A stretch of DNA of 64,000 nt from Magnetococcales bacterium (GCA_015232865.1 JADFYU010000008.1:1-64000), one strand, 5' to 3'. Shown: positions 44,273-54,481, numbered from the stretch's first letter. Numbers and translations: made by a program. The notes: generated by a model from the letters alone, not told the origin.

Positions 44273-46216
44273 CTAGGAGGAGATCTCCAACAACAGATTG
44301 TTGAGCCGTTTGACAAAATCGGTTGGATCTTCCAACTGACCGCCTTCACTGAGCAGAGCTTGATCGTGGAGCAGGCTGGCAAGATCTGAAAAGCGCTCGT
44401 CGCTACCTTCGCCCTTTAAGCGCAAAATCAGTGGATGGGTCGGGTTCAATTCCAAAATCCGGCGGGTCTCTCCAACCGACTGCCCGGCCTCTTTCAGAAT
44501 CCGCTCCATGGTGGAACTCATATCGAACTCTCCCCCAACCAGACAGGCGGGAGAGTCGGTCAGACGGTTGGTCATACGGACCTCTTTGATCTTGCCGTCC
44601 AGACATTTCTGCACCCGTTCGACAAACTCTTTAAAGTCATCTTCGGTTTTTTTCCGTTCTTCCTTCTCTTGCTCATCCTCCAGGTTGCCCAGATCCAACC
44701 CCCCTTTGGCAACCGATTGCAGGGATTTGCCGTCAAACTCCGTCAGGTGAGAGGTCACCCATTCGTCAACCCGGTCGGAGAGAAGTAGAACCTCGATGCC
44801 CTTCTTTTTAAAGATCTCCAGATGCGGGCTGTTTTTGGCCGCAGCATAGCTCTCACCAGAGACATAATAGATTTTTTCCTGCTCCGGCTTCATGCGGGCG
44901 ACATAATCGGCCAGAGAGACGGTCTGTTTGTCTGAATTCTCGGTGGTGGTGGCGAACCGCAACAGCTTGGCAATCCGATCCTTGTTGGCAAAATCTTCAA
45001 TGATTCCCTCTTTGAGAACCAGACCGAATGCCGACCAGAACTCGCCATATTTTTCCGGCTCGTTTTTGGCCAGATCATCCAGCAAGGAGAAGATCTTGCT
45101 CACTGCCCCTTTTTTGATGGCTTCAACCATGGGGCTGCCCTGAAGAATCTCACGGGAGACATTCAGCGGCAAATCCGCTGAGTCGATCACCCCTCGAACA
45201 AACCTGAAATAGCGGGGCATCAACTCCTTGGCCCCCTCCATGATGAAAACACGCCGGGTATAGAGTTTCACCCCGTTTTTGGCATCTCGATCCCAGAGAT
45301 CAAACGGAGAGGTTTTGGGGATATAGAGCAGCAGGGTGTACTCTTGGGTGCCTTCCAAACGAGCATGAACATGGGCCAACGGGTCAGAGAAATCGTGGCC
45401 GACATGCTTATAAAATTCGTTGTATTCCTCGTCGGTTATCTCACTTTTTGGTCTAGCCCACAAAGCGGTCGCTTTGTTGACAGTCTCCCACTCCGGCGCT
45501 TTCTCCTCCGTCTCTTCACTCTTTTCCGACTCGCCCTCTTTTGCTTCGTCATCAAAGTCCGACATGTCGGGCTTGAGCATCAGGATGGGCCAGGCCACAT
45601 GATCGGAGAATTTACGAACAATGGAGCGCAGTCTATACTCCTCCAAAAACTCTTTTTGTTCCTCTTTGATATGAAGAACGATTTCAGTACCGCGTTGAGT
45701 TTTTTCTACCGGCTCCAGTGAATATTCGCCATCGCCCGCCGACTCCCAGCAAATGCCCTGATCCGGGTTATCACCGGCTTTTCGAGTTGTCAGGGTCACT
45801 TTGTCAGCGACAATGAAAGCGGAATAAAATCCAACGCCAAATTGGCCGATCAAGTTGGAATCCTTGGCTTGATCTCCAGTCAGGGATTTGAAAAATTCCT
45901 TGGTTCCCGATTTGGCAATGGTGCCGATGTTACTGACGACCTCTTCACGATTCATTCCGATTCCATTGTCGGTGATGGTCAGAGTTCCCGCTTCAGAATC
46001 GACCGTAACCCGGATGGAAAGATTGGCGTCTCCTTCGTACAGATCATTATTGGAAAGTGCTTCAAATCGCAGTTTATCCGCCGCGTCCGATGCGTTGGAG
46101 ATCAGTTCACGTAAAAAAATCTCTTTATTGCTGTACAGGGAATGAATCATCAGGTCCAGCAGTTGGCGGACCTCTGTTTGGAATACCCGTGTTTCTTTCT
46201 GTTCTGTCTGACTCAT
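44273..46216 (-). CDS. htpG: Molecular chaperone HtpG (Hsp90)
   Basis: HtpG is the bacterial Hsp90, an ATP-driven cytosolic chaperone. The 647-residue product carries the GHKL ATPase motifs: [56 protein letters not shown] and RGTEIVLHI. The middle domain ([55 protein letters not shown]) and C-terminal dimer domain are complete. Start: ATG at 46216 after GAGGG; the frame opens six codons earlier. Confidence 0.98.
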   Translation of the reverse strand: MSQTEQKETRVFQTEVRQLLDLMIHSLYSNKEIFLRELISNASDAADKLRFEALSNNDLYEGDANLSIRVTVDSEAGTLTITDNGIGMNREEVVSNIGTIAKSGTKEFFKSLTGDQAKDSNLIGQFGVGFYSAFIVADKVTLTTRKAGDNPDQGICWESAGDGEYSLEPVEKTQRGTEIVLHIKEEQKEFLEEYRLRSIVRKFSDHVAWPILMLKPDMSDFDDEAKEGESEKSEETEEKAPEWETVNKATALWARPKSEITDEEYNEFYKHVGHDFSDPLAHVHARLEGTQEYTLLLYIPKTSPFDLWDRDAKNGVKLYTRRVFIMEGAKELMPRYFRFVRGVIDSADLPLNVSREILQGSPMVEAIKKGAVSKIFSLLDDLAKNEPEKYGEFWSAFGLVLKEGIIEDFANKDRIAKLLRFATTTENSDKQTVSLADYVARMKPEQEKIYYVSGESYAAAKNSPHLEIFKKKGIEVLLLSDRVDEWVTSHLTEFDGKSLQSVAKGGLDLGNLEDEQEKEERKKTEDDFKEFVERVQKCLDGKIKEVRMTNRLTDSPACLVGGEFDMSSTMERILKEAGQSVGETRRILELNPTHPLILRLKGEGSDERFSDLASLLHDQALLSEGGQLEDPTDFVKRLNNLLLEISS

Positions 46217-46650
46217 GGCAACCCTCAATCTCATCGTTTAAAATGTGCAAACACCAAAAAAGCTTAACCAGCGGTAGATATGGTCACGATCAAACCAATC
46301 CGCAACTCTTTTTTATCGGTAATCGTGATTTGTCCGACCGGGCACGGAGATTGGTCGGACGGAAATCCTCCAATGGCTCTATTTTTCCCGGTCATTTCTC
46401 AACCAGGAAATTATTTTACAACCCTCTGATAACAAGTCGTTTTATCTTTCCTGCATCCGGATGGACAAGACCGCCGGCCTAAAAATTTTCATGGTGGCTC
46501 CGCAGTCAAGGCTGAAGCGTTGGATTTATGAAAAAACCTCGACGGTTCGTAAAAAAACAACGGCCCTCATAAAAAAGGTATGGTATACGAGCAAAATAGC
46601 TTATGAATAGTAGTCAATACTCTTTTTCAAACAGACAAGGCGGTGAGACC
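46217..46650. other. Intergenic region between divergent genes
   Basis: About 430 bases that should hold the htpG promoter and that of the rightward membrane protein. I see no heat-shock-type inverted repeat (CIRCE), no RNA gene and no supported small frame. Confidence 0.45.
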
Positions 46651-47265
46651 ATGCTCTTCATTAAAAAAATCCCCCTTTTTGCCCTGCTACTCCTGATCTA
46701 CAACCTGGTGGCCTTCGCCCATCTCTATCAGCCACAACTCACTTTACAGACTCTGGTGGCGCAGATCAATTTGGGATCCGGGACGGTATTTCTCTGCAAC
46801 ATTGGCGATCTGCTGGTTATTTCCGGTCTTGGCCTGGTCTACCTGGAACTGCTGAAATATACAAAAACCACCAAACCCCACTTAACTGAACATTTGCTCT
46901 CTCTCGGGGTGTTCGTGCTGTTCATGGTCGAATTTTTCCTGGTTGCCGAAGCCGGTACCATGGTTTTTCTGCTTTTGACCATCATGTCTCTTCTGGATCT
47001 GATCGGCGGGCTAAGCGTCACCCTCTCCCGTCATATCGTCATCGCCGGCACCGCCGCCGGACTGGCTTTAGAAGCGGCTCGTCAAGCAAACTCGACGCAG
47101 CCGTCGGAGGAGTCTACCCCGGACACCCCTCCGGGCCGCGAGGATGCCAATTCAGAGGAAACCCCGGTTGATGATACTCTCGATACCGAACCGCAGGCTG
47201 AAAAAAATGAGAACGATCCGCCTGGAATCATCAATTTGCGTGAGCGTGAAAAATCCAACGTTTAA
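46651..47265 (+). CDS. Hypothetical membrane protein with acidic C-terminal tail
   Basis: I do not recognise this 204-residue protein. Four transmembrane helices fill residues 5-140 (IPLFALLLLIYNLVAFAHLY; VFLCNIGDLLVISGLGLVYLELL; LLSLGVFVLFMVEFFLVAEAG; VFLLLTIMSLLDLIGGLSVTL). The last 60 residues are disordered and rich in E, D, P and T. The arrangement resembles uncharacterised four-helix proteins of magnetotactic and other alphaproteobacteria. Start: ATG at 46651 behind GGCGGTGAG; the frame opens at 46603. Confidence 0.7.
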   Translation: MLFIKKIPLFALLLLIYNLVAFAHLYQPQLTLQTLVAQINLGSGTVFLCNIGDLLVISGLGLVYLELLKYTKTTKPHLTEHLLSLGVFVLFMVEFFLVAEAGTMVFLLLTIMSLLDLIGGLSVTLSRHIVIAGTAAGLALEAARQANSTQPSEESTPDTPPGREDANSEETPVDDTLDTEPQAEKNENDPPGIINLREREKSNV

Positions 47266-47314
47266 AAGGGATTAGATTTCAATCTAAGGATTGCGGAAAA
47301 ATCAAAAAAACGCC

Positions 47315-48574
47315 ATGATCGCCTCTATATTTCATCATGCCAGGCGTCTTTCCGGGCGTATCAAGTCAGCCCACGATTCCAAAGAGGGAGCCGCTGCCAT
47401 GGCGGTTTCCCCTTTGCTCCATCAGCAAAGCCAGCAGCCCTTACCGGAACCAATCGAGGCGACCAACAGCAAGTCAGCCCCACCTCCCGCACCGGCCATC
47501 AACCACGACCATCTGCCGTCTCCCTCCAAGCAGTACAAAAAAAGACGGCAACAAAAACGGCTGAAACATGACTCGGATCAAGAGGCCGTTCTGCCTCTGC
47601 TCGATCAATTCGTAGCGGATCTTCATCAACCCGTCGAGCGTGTAATCCGGCAGCGGGTAGAGATCTGGCAGGGCATCAATGGTCAGGCCACCACCCGAGG
47701 TCTCTATCTGTTTGGTCCCGTCGGTCGGGGGAAATCCATGCTGATGCAATTGGTTTTTGATGCGGTTGCCTTTGAACAAAAACGGCGGGTCCATTTTCAT
47801 CCCTTCATGGAAGAGCTACACCAACGCATGCACGACACCGAACCGACGCCGGGAATCGATGTCATGTACCAGGTTGCCAGTGAGCTGTCCAATGAGGCGA
47901 GGCTGCTCTGTTTTGACGAATTTTTTATCGACAACATCCAAGACGCCATGCTGCTGGGTCGTCTGTTGGAATATCTGTTCAAATGCGGCGTTATCCTCTG
48001 CGCAACCAGCAACTGCGGACCAGACGGACTGTTTAAGGGCGGGTTTAACCGCAAACGTTTTTTGCCACTGCTCAAAGATCTGCAATCCAATATCCAAGAG
48101 TTGGATCTGAGCTATGGAGCCGATTGGCGGCGGCAAGATTCGCCATCGGCTATCAAACACGAACTGACCCCAGAGCAACTCTTTTTTCAATTCTCCGCCA
48201 ACCACCCCCACCCAACATCGACCGTCTTGGATCGAATGGTGGTTTTGGCAAAAGGAATCGACAAGGATATCTATTGGTTTGATTTCAAGACCCTGTGCGA
48301 TCAGCAGTTGGGTCCGGCTGAATATATGGACCTCTGCAAAAAAGCCCGCGCTGTATTAATTTCCGACATTCCGCAAATGGGAGAAGATGGCACGGATGCC
48401 GCTATGCGCTTGATCATCCTGATCGACCTGCTTTACGAATATGACATTCCACTGCGGGTTTTTTCCGATCTGCCCTTGGAAGAGATCTGTACCGAAGGTC
48501 CCGCCGCCTTTCCTTTCAAGCGAGCCGTTTCGCGAATTTTCGGGTTGATGAAGCGAAACGTTCAGGAGAAATAG
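47315..48574 (+). CDS. zapE: AFG1/ZapE-family ATPase
   Basis: The 419-residue protein is an AFG1-like AAA ATPase: QGINGQATTRGLYLFGPVGRGKSMLMQLVF (Walker A GRGKS), FHPFMEELHQRMH, RLLCFDEFFIDNIQDAMLLGRL (Walker B) and CATSNCGPDGLFKGGFNRKRFLP. In gammaproteobacteria ZapE acts at the division ring under stress; mitochondrial AFG1 works in membrane protein quality control. An extra 80-residue Pro- and Gln-rich N-terminal region with a basic patch is unusual. Start is uncertain: ATG at 47315, or a TTG at 47291. Confidence 0.88.
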   Translation: MIASIFHHARRLSGRIKSAHDSKEGAAAMAVSPLLHQQSQQPLPEPIEATNSKSAPPPAPAINHDHLPSPSKQYKKRRQQKRLKHDSDQEAVLPLLDQFVADLHQPVERVIRQRVEIWQGINGQATTRGLYLFGPVGRGKSMLMQLVFDAVAFEQKRRVHFHPFMEELHQRMHDTEPTPGIDVMYQVASELSNEARLLCFDEFFIDNIQDAMLLGRLLEYLFKCGVILCATSNCGPDGLFKGGFNRKRFLPLLKDLQSNIQELDLSYGADWRRQDSPSAIKHELTPEQLFFQFSANHPHPTSTVLDRMVVLAKGIDKDIYWFDFKTLCDQQLGPAEYMDLCKKARAVLISDIPQMGEDGTDAAMRLIILIDLLYEYDIPLRVFSDLPLEEICTEGPAAFPFKRAVSRIFGLMKRNVQEK

Positions 48575-48605
48575 ACAATCTGGATTTTAAATCCCGACGA
48601 GAAAA

Positions 48606-50933
48606 TCAATACTCCTTGGGTCTGGTCAGACGTTTTTGCAAATAATCCTGCCAGATGTCAATCAGGATGGATTCCAACTCCCTGACATGGCGTTGAGTAT
48701 CGAACAGCGGGCTATCCAGTTTGTTGTTTCGTATCTTTTCTTGAATCGCCTTGAGTTTTTTCGGGTGGGTCGCCAGGTCCACAGCCAGGGCTTTGTACCC
48801 CTCCAGGTTATGGGCAATCAATTCCGGTACATTCAGGGTTTCGAGCATGCTGGCCGTAGTCCGGGCAGCAAAATGCTGGCCTTTCAAGGTGATGACCGGC
48901 CGACAAATGCTCAAGGCGTCGCGACTACAATCCTGACCGTTGAGACGTTGGGTATCCAGAATGATATCAGCCAATCTCAAACGCGCGAGATAATCAGATT
49001 TGGAGGTTTTTTTCGAGAAGATGATTCGATCCGTCGAAACACCGGATCTCTTACAAAAGGCCAGAAGGTTTTTTCGGGTCAAAGGGAGTTGTTTTTCCAG
49101 CCACAACACCGAATCCGGCACAGCCGAAAGAATGGAGAGCCAGAGAGAGAAAAGTTCCCGATCCAACTGACAACTCTGGTTGAATGAACAAAAAACAGTT
49201 CCGCTCTTTGGCAGATGAAAATCAGCACGGGAAAATTGTCTGTCGGTAGATTCCGGGTTGGGGCTGAAGACCTGATAACAGGTGGATAGGTGGCGAACCG
49301 TTTCACTGAAAAAAGAAAAATGTTTCTTCGGAATCGTGGTCTTATCCGCCAAAATATAATCCATGAACGGGCTGCCGGAACTGCTGGGAAAACCCAGGTA
49401 GGAGAGTTGGATGGGGGCCGGTCTCAATGCACAGATTTCCATTCGATTACAAGGAGCGTGACCGGTCAGATCGAGCAAAATATTAATCCGGTCACGATGG
49501 ATCAACTCAGCGGCCTGGACAAAACTCATCGGATGAATATCGACGATCCGGTCGAACCCTTGCGCAATCTCCGAGTGAATCCGATTTTCATCTCGATTGT
49601 TGCCATAGGCGTACCCGTAGACCTCAAATCGGGAACGATCATGGCCTTTGATCAACTCCAAAAGATGGGGAATCTGTCGTTCATCACCAAAGCTGTTGGC
49701 CAGATAGCCGACTCGGATTTTGACCGGATCTTCCTGATTATTCAGTAGATGAACGGCGTTAATATCATACAGAAAGGGGTCTGCACGGTGAATTTTTTTT
49801 CCAATCCAATGGCTCCAGGAGCGGGCAACCTTCAAATGGATTTCCGGGTCGGAGTTTCGAGCGGTATGAATAAAAACGGATTCAGGAAACAACGCCTCCT
49901 CTTCCAACGCTTTTTTGGTCAGTTTTTGCAGTCGCGGTGACAGCTCATGCCATTCGGACCAGGAACAGGTTTCTTGGTATAAAAAAGAGAGTGCCGCCAA
50001 CGCTTTGGGATTGTCCGGGTCGATCTGAAGGGCCTGCTTATAGGCTTTTTCAGCACTCTCCAGTTGATTTTGAAGTCGGTAAGCCTGACCCAGATTGATG
50101 AATGCGGTTGGATAATCCGGTCTGAATTCCGTCGCTTTAAGCAGAGTTTGAGTCGCCAGGTTCAGGCTGCCAAACTCACGCAGAATCACCCCCAACGCGT
50201 TGTGTGCGCTATATAGATCGGGCTTGATCTGTATGGCTCTTCTGAAACTTTTCTCCGCTTCTGAAACCTGGCCCAAATCAAAGTAGACATGACCAAGCCC
50301 CAACCAGCCATCCGCATAAAAAGGGTTGATACAGATGGATTTTTTAAAACAGGAAACCGCTTTATCAGAATAGCCCTGACAACGCAAAACCTGACCCCAG
50401 TTAAAGTAGGCCTCAATGTAATCGGCCTGAAGGCTGATGGCTTTTTTGTAGTAGAGAACCGACTGACCGTACTGCTTGAAGGCTTGAACCGCATTGCCCA
50501 GATTGTTGTAGGCCTGGGCATAGTCGGGCTTTTTCTCGATGGCCATTTTATAGCATTTTATCGCCTCATCCACCTCGCCGATTCCACACAGTGCATTGCC
50601 ATAATCATTGATGATGCGCGCTTCATCCGGGATAATTTCCAAAGATTTTTGAAAGAATTGCAGCGCCTCATCCATCCCGCCGATTCTTTGGCAGAGCAGG
50701 GCCAAATTGTAGAAATAGTAAGCCTGCCTGCGATTATAGGCAAAAACCTGGGAGGGGGAGAAGAGATCCATCTGCTTGCTGATCAACTCAAGCAACTGAC
50801 TGTAGTTATTTTGTTTTGGAAGCTGAGAAAGCAGTTGGGTGGAAAACGCTTCGGCCTGGCTATACAGCCCCTTTTGATAGAGTTGCATGGCATCCAGAAA
50901 AAGCTGGGCGAGGGACCGTATATTTTTTGTCAT
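48606..50933 (-). CDS. TPR protein with O-GlcNAc-transferase-like (SPINDLY) domain
   Basis: The 775-residue protein has about eight tetratricopeptide repeats in residues 60-340 (ARIINDYGNALCGIGEVDEAIKCYKMAIEKKP and successors). A family-41 glycosyltransferase domain follows from about 390 (RVGYLANSFGDERQIPHLLELIKGHDRSRFEVYGYAYG, INILLDLTGHAPCNRMEICALRPAPIQLSYLGFPSSSG, GTVFCSFNQSCQLDRELFSLWLSIL, ADIILDTQRLNGQDCSRDALSICRPVITLKG). Such proteins add GlcNAc or related sugars to protein targets, or act in flagellin or surface glycosylation. The usual catalytic His region (H..G) is not complete to my eye. It is convergent with zapE, and is a stand-alone gene. Confidence 0.9.
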   Translation of the reverse strand: MTKNIRSLAQLFLDAMQLYQKGLYSQAEAFSTQLLSQLPKQNNYSQLLELISKQMDLFSPSQVFAYNRRQAYYFYNLALLCQRIGGMDEALQFFQKSLEIIPDEARIINDYGNALCGIGEVDEAIKCYKMAIEKKPDYAQAYNNLGNAVQAFKQYGQSVLYYKKAISLQADYIEAYFNWGQVLRCQGYSDKAVSCFKKSICINPFYADGWLGLGHVYFDLGQVSEAEKSFRRAIQIKPDLYSAHNALGVILREFGSLNLATQTLLKATEFRPDYPTAFINLGQAYRLQNQLESAEKAYKQALQIDPDNPKALAALSFLYQETCSWSEWHELSPRLQKLTKKALEEEALFPESVFIHTARNSDPEIHLKVARSWSHWIGKKIHRADPFLYDINAVHLLNNQEDPVKIRVGYLANSFGDERQIPHLLELIKGHDRSRFEVYGYAYGNNRDENRIHSEIAQGFDRIVDIHPMSFVQAAELIHRDRINILLDLTGHAPCNRMEICALRPAPIQLSYLGFPSSSGSPFMDYILADKTTIPKKHFSFFSETVRHLSTCYQVFSPNPESTDRQFSRADFHLPKSGTVFCSFNQSCQLDRELFSLWLSILSAVPDSVLWLEKQLPLTRKNLLAFCKRSGVSTDRIIFSKKTSKSDYLARLRLADIILDTQRLNGQDCSRDALSICRPVITLKGQHFAARTTASMLETLNVPELIAHNLEGYKALAVDLATHPKKLKAIQEKIRNNKLDSPLFDTQRHVRELESILIDIWQDYLQKRLTRPKEY

Positions 50934-51103
50934 CCATCCAATCCCATATCAAGCCTTGCACCGATGAAAGAGAAAAAACACAAAAAAATAAAATGTTATT
51001 ACGTAGAATCAGTCATCCTCAACCTCTATCAATGTCACGCTTTTATAACATTAAATTGCCTAATCTTGCAATAGATTACATTTTGAGGTGACGATCCGTC
51101 AGA

Positions 51104-51114
51104 CTGAATCCAGG
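51104..51114. repeat. Terminal fragment of the dispersed palindrome next to znuA stop
   Basis: CTGAATCCAGG equals the last 11 bases of the nif-operon copy and abuts the znuA stop codon. It is short, so chance is possible. A second fragment flanks the other end of znuA at 52233. Confidence 0.3.
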
Positions 51115-52209
51115 TTAGGGGGTGTTGGGTATCGGTGAAAGACACGCTGCGATGCGATCGGCCAACTGATCCATCATCGCAAAATAGTGATTCTGATCCA
51201 ACGGAATTTGGCTTCCCAGAGGATCGATCAAGCCGATCTTTATGTTCTGACTTTCAATAATAGACCTGGCGATGTTTTGGTCAAACTGTGGCTCCTGGAA
51301 CAGGCAGGTAATGCGTCTCTCCTTGAGCAAAGAGCGAATTTTGCTCAATCCACCGGCACCGGGTCGATGTTGAGGCGACGGAGTAATGGCGGTTACGCCT
51401 TGTAACTGATATCGATGCTCAAAATAGTGAAAACCGTCGTGAAAGACGACAAAAGGAACCCCCTGAACCGAGCGCAACCGTTCTTTGATATCCAGATCCA
51501 GTTGATCCAGTTGTTTTTGAATGGTCATTTCCCTCTGTCGATAAACTTCGCTCCGACCTGGTTCAGCCACAATCAGGGCCTCAGCCATGGCCGCCACGAT
51601 GGCCTTGGCATTGGTCGGCGACAACCACACATGCATATCCGTCTCACCCGGATGATGATGATGGTTATCGCCATCATCATCATCCGCCTCATGAGACCAC
51701 TCGCCCGGCTCTCGATAGGGCAGCAATAACAGACCCTCAGCCTGATGCATCTCTAATGAGTTATTATTATTCATTAAATTTTTCAAAGGTTTAACCAAAA
51801 ATGACTCAAACGATTCTCCGATCCAAAAGATCAGATCAGCATTCTGGATCGCCTTGGCATCCGAAGGTCGCAAAGCGTAGGTATGCGGTGATTGGCCGTT
51901 ACGAACCAACAGGTGGAGCTGAGAGCGATAATCATCCACCAATCCCGCAGCCAAGGCATATAACGGAGCGATGGAGGTGACAATATTAAGAGTTGGGGTC
52001 GGGGCCAGCGTGACGCCTTCCTTTGATTTTTCCGCTGGGACAACGGACAATTCCAACATTGAAGCTGTTTGACTGTCTGTTGAGGTCTCAACGGTGTCTC
52101 GATAGACCTCACGACCGGCCAACGCCGGACAGATCATGATCTGAAGGAGGAAAACAAGCAGAAAAAACAGGTTGGCGACAACGATTTGCTGAAAATGGAC
52201 TCTCGGCAT
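51115..52209 (-). CDS. znuA: Zinc ABC transporter substrate-binding protein
   Basis: The 364-residue periplasmic protein should capture zinc for ZnuBC. It starts with a signal peptide (LFFLLVFLLQIMICPALAG). The cluster A-I features are VTSIAPLYALAAGLVD, QSPHTYALRPSDAKAI (metal His), DMHVWLSPTNAKAI (second His), FVVFHDGFHYFEHRYQLQG (third His) and IGLIDPLGS (Asp). Before DMHVW lies an acidic, His-rich loop (HEADDDDGDNHHHHPGE) typical of zinc-specific members. A 60-residue linker after the signal peptide is longer than usual. Divergent from zur-znuCB, with a Zur-box candidate in the shared 165-base gap. Confidence 0.93.
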   Translation of the reverse strand: MPRVHFQQIVVANLFFLLVFLLQIMICPALAGREVYRDTVETSTDSQTASMLELSVVPAEKSKEGVTLAPTPTLNIVTSIAPLYALAAGLVDDYRSQLHLLVRNGQSPHTYALRPSDAKAIQNADLIFWIGESFESFLVKPLKNLMNNNNSLEMHQAEGLLLLPYREPGEWSHEADDDDGDNHHHHPGETDMHVWLSPTNAKAIVAAMAEALIVAEPGRSEVYRQREMTIQKQLDQLDLDIKERLRSVQGVPFVVFHDGFHYFEHRYQLQGVTAITPSPQHRPGAGGLSKIRSLLKERRITCLFQEPQFDQNIARSIIESQNIKIGLIDPLGSQIPLDQNHYFAMMDQLADRIAACLSPIPNTP

Positions 52210-52232
52210 CTGATCACTCTTCCTTGGCTGAA

Positions 52233-52249
52233 TCTGGATTCGGCCGTTG
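52233..52249. repeat. Terminal fragment of the dispersed palindrome before znuA
   Basis: TCTGGATTCGGCCGTTG matches the left end of the nif-operon copy at 15 of 17 bases. It lies in the znuA-zur promoter region, 24 bases upstream of the znuA start codon, so it would be part of the znuA leader. Confidence 0.45.
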
Positions 52250-52297
52250 ACTGTGTCTCATTCGACAACAGAACAACCGAAAAAATTCGCAAACGAA

Positions 52298-52314
52298 ATG
52301 TTATTATGTTACAT
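52298..52314. promoter_or_regulatory. Candidate Zur box between znuA and zur-znuCB
   Basis: ATGTTATTATGTTACAT is a near palindrome and agrees at 14 of 17 positions with the ATGTTATAATATAACAT-type zinc regulator operator of proteobacteria. It lies about 90 bases from znuA and 60 from the zur start, suited to control both. Confidence 0.65.
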
Positions 52315-52374
52315 CAATAGTGAATCAATCCCCTATTGATGTCAACCCTCAACAGAATCGAGAGGAGAAAGCCG

Positions 52375-52872
52375 ATGTTGCTGGCCTGCTTAACGGGTGT
52401 GAATCATGATCACAGCCATTGTAAATCGCGCATCCTGGAGATGGCCGAAGCCCGTTGTCGAGAACGGGGCGTCCGATTGACCAAGCAACGCAGACGGGTT
52501 TTGGAAATTTTGGCCGATAGTCATCACGCGGTCGGAGCCTATGAAATTTTGGAACGATTCAGGCCCGAGCAGAACGCCAGAACAGCCCCGATCACCATCT
52601 ATCGCGCCCTGGACTTTTTAATGGAGAATAATCTGGCCCACCGTCTCAGCAGTTTAAACGCCTTTGTCGCCTGCTCAGCCTCCCACGACAAACCGGGCAC
52701 CCAACTGTTTTTTTGCCAAAACTGCCAATCGGTCGCTGAAATATCTCGTCCTGCCGTCCATCATGCCCTCAATCAGGAGGCTCGGTTTGCCGACTTTACC
52801 CTTACCGCTCAACCGGTAGAAATTCCTGGAATCTGTGCCGCATGCAAAACAGGCCGCCCCACTCATGACTGA
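52375..52872 (+). CDS. zur: Fur-family zinc-responsive repressor Zur
   Basis: The 165-residue regulator has a winged helix (RLTKQRRRVLEILADSHHAVGAYEILERF, then APITIYRALDFLMENNLAHRL). Its dimerisation domain has C-x-x-C pairs FFCQNCQ and ICAACK for structural zinc, and His residues for sensing zinc (HHALNQ). The short HDHSHCKS N-terminal segment and position with znuCB support Zur over Fur. Start: ATG at 52375 behind GAGAGGAG. It overlaps znuC by 8 bases, so it is probably autoregulated through the 52298 site. Confidence 0.92.
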   Translation: MLLACLTGVNHDHSHCKSRILEMAEARCRERGVRLTKQRRRVLEILADSHHAVGAYEILERFRPEQNARTAPITIYRALDFLMENNLAHRLSSLNAFVACSASHDKPGTQLFFCQNCQSVAEISRPAVHHALNQEARFADFTLTAQPVEIPGICAACKTGRPTHD

Positions 52873-53677
52873 CAACTCCCCCCTGATCAAAGCGGAAAAT
52901 ATTGGACTGAAGGTGGGCGACATCACCCTGCTATCTCAGGTCTCCATGGAGGTCAACGCCAACGAAATTGTTTGTATTATCGGTCCAAACGGTGCAGGAA
53001 AAACCACGCTCATCCGCCTTTTGATGGGATTGGAATCCCTGAGCAGCGGCCGAATCACCCGAAAGCCCGGTCTCGTCATCGGTTATGTTCCGCAAAAAAT
53101 TCCAATCGATCCCACCCTTCCCCTTCCCGTGCATCGATTGATGACCTTGACCATCAAAAAATCTCTGGCCCAGGTCGCCCAGGCATTGGCGGAAACCGGC
53201 GTGGAACATCTGCTGCACGCTCCGGCCTGCACCCTTTCCGGTGGCGAGTTTCAACGGGTTCTGCTGGCTCGGGCGCTGCTGCGGGAACCCCATTTATTGG
53301 TATTGGATGAACCGGTCCAAGGAGTTGACTTTGCCGGAGAAGCGGCCCTGTATAAATTGATTGGCAATCTACGCGGCCGCCACGGTTGTGGTGTCTTGCT
53401 GATTTCCCACGATCTACACGTTGTCATGGCTGAAACCGACCGGGTTATCTGTCTGAATCGACACATCTGTTGTGCCGGTTCCCCGGATACGGTCAGCCGA
53501 CACCCGGAGTTTACTCAACTCTTTGGTGGGGCCAGCAGCCAAGCCTACGCCCTATACAAGCACCATCACGCCCATGGTCACGACCTATCGGGAAAGATTC
53601 TTCCCAAAGGGGCGCTGGCCACGGATTCGACAAAAAACTGTTCTTCAGAGGCAGGCTGTTCCCATGATACTAGATGA
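52865..53677 (+). CDS. znuC: Zinc ABC transporter ATP-binding protein
   Basis: The 270-residue ATPase has Walker A GPNGAGKTT, Q-loop VPQKIPIDP, signature LSGGEFQRVLLARALL, Walker B LLVLDEPVQGVD and H-loop LLISHDLHV. This is the ZnuC pattern. The C-terminal part is His-rich (KHHHAHGHD), useful as a zinc chelating tail. Start: ATG at 52865 within the zur stop region; a start at 52835 is possible. The end overlaps znuB by 14 bases. Confidence 0.94.
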   Translation: MTDNSPLIKAENIGLKVGDITLLSQVSMEVNANEIVCIIGPNGAGKTTLIRLLMGLESLSSGRITRKPGLVIGYVPQKIPIDPTLPLPVHRLMTLTIKKSLAQVAQALAETGVEHLLHAPACTLSGGEFQRVLLARALLREPHLLVLDEPVQGVDFAGEAALYKLIGNLRGRHGCGVLLISHDLHVVMAETDRVICLNRHICCAGSPDTVSRHPEFTQLFGGASSQAYALYKHHHAHGHDLSGKILPKGALATDSTKNCSSEAGCSHDTR

Positions 53678-54473
53678 TTTTTTTTTAAGAGCGCTGTTGG
53701 CCGGTATCGGCGTAGCCCTGGCAACCGGCCCCATGGGCTGTTTCATGGTCTGGCGACGCATGTCCTATTTTGGTGAAACCATGGCCCACTCCGCTCTTTT
53801 GGGTGTGGCTCTGGCCTTTTTGTTTGAAATAGACCTGATTCTGGGTGTGATTCTGGTCACCACCCTGATCGCCCTGTTGTTGGCCGTGATGCAGCAAAAC
53901 CGATTGATTTCCAACGACACCCTGTTGGGAATCCTATCCCACTCCTCCCTCTCCATCGGTCTGGTGACCATCAGTATGATGGCTTGGTTGCGTATGGATC
54001 TGTTGGCCTATCTGTTCGGAGATATCCTGGCTGTTTCGCAATCCGATCTATATTGGATTTTTGTCGGCGCCGCTCTCTGTCTCTCCATGCTGGCCTTGAT
54101 CTGGCGGCCCCTGTTGGCTGTCACCGTTCATGAAGAGCTAGCCCGTGCGGAAGGGGTCCCGACCCAGGCGGTGCGTTTGGCATTCAAGCTGCTGCTGGCA
54201 TTCATGATTGCCATCGCCATGAAAATCGTCGGTATTCTCCTGATCACCTCTCTGCTGATCATTCCTGCCGCCACCGCTCGCCGGTTTGTCATCACACCGG
54301 AACAGATGGCGGTTGGCGCGGCACTGATCGGCTGTGGTTCGGTCGGAATCGGCCTTACAAGCTCCCTCTATTTCGACACCCCATCCGGTCCCTCCATCGT
54401 CGTCTCCGCCACGCTATTTTTCATCATCAGCCACCTGCGCCAACCTCAACAGAGCAAACGACTGCGGCGGTGA
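53664..54473 (+). CDS. znuB: Zinc ABC transporter permease
   Basis: The 269-residue permease has about eight transmembrane helices and the ABC-3 family landmarks MILDDFFLRALLAGIGVALATGPMGCFMVWRRMSYFGETMAHSALLGVALAF and LLITSLLIIPAATARRF. Start: ATG at 53664; the reading frame is open 64 codons upstream inside znuC. Translational coupling to znuC is likely. The stop lies just before a palindromic repeat copy. Confidence 0.94.
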   Translation: MILDDFFLRALLAGIGVALATGPMGCFMVWRRMSYFGETMAHSALLGVALAFLFEIDLILGVILVTTLIALLLAVMQQNRLISNDTLLGILSHSSLSIGLVTISMMAWLRMDLLAYLFGDILAVSQSDLYWIFVGAALCLSMLALIWRPLLAVTVHEELARAEGVPTQAVRLAFKLLLAFMIAIAMKIVGILLITSLLIIPAATARRFVITPEQMAVGAALIGCGSVGIGLTSSLYFDTPSGPSIVVSATLFFIISHLRQPQQSKRLRR

Positions 54474-54481
54474 GGTTTTAG

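Noticed and set aside
50990..51006. Possible second Zur box upstream of the TPR-glycosyltransferase gene (ATGTTATTACGTAGAAT)
   Set aside because: Only about 12 of 17 positions fit and the right half is poor. AT-rich sequence gives such matches by chance.
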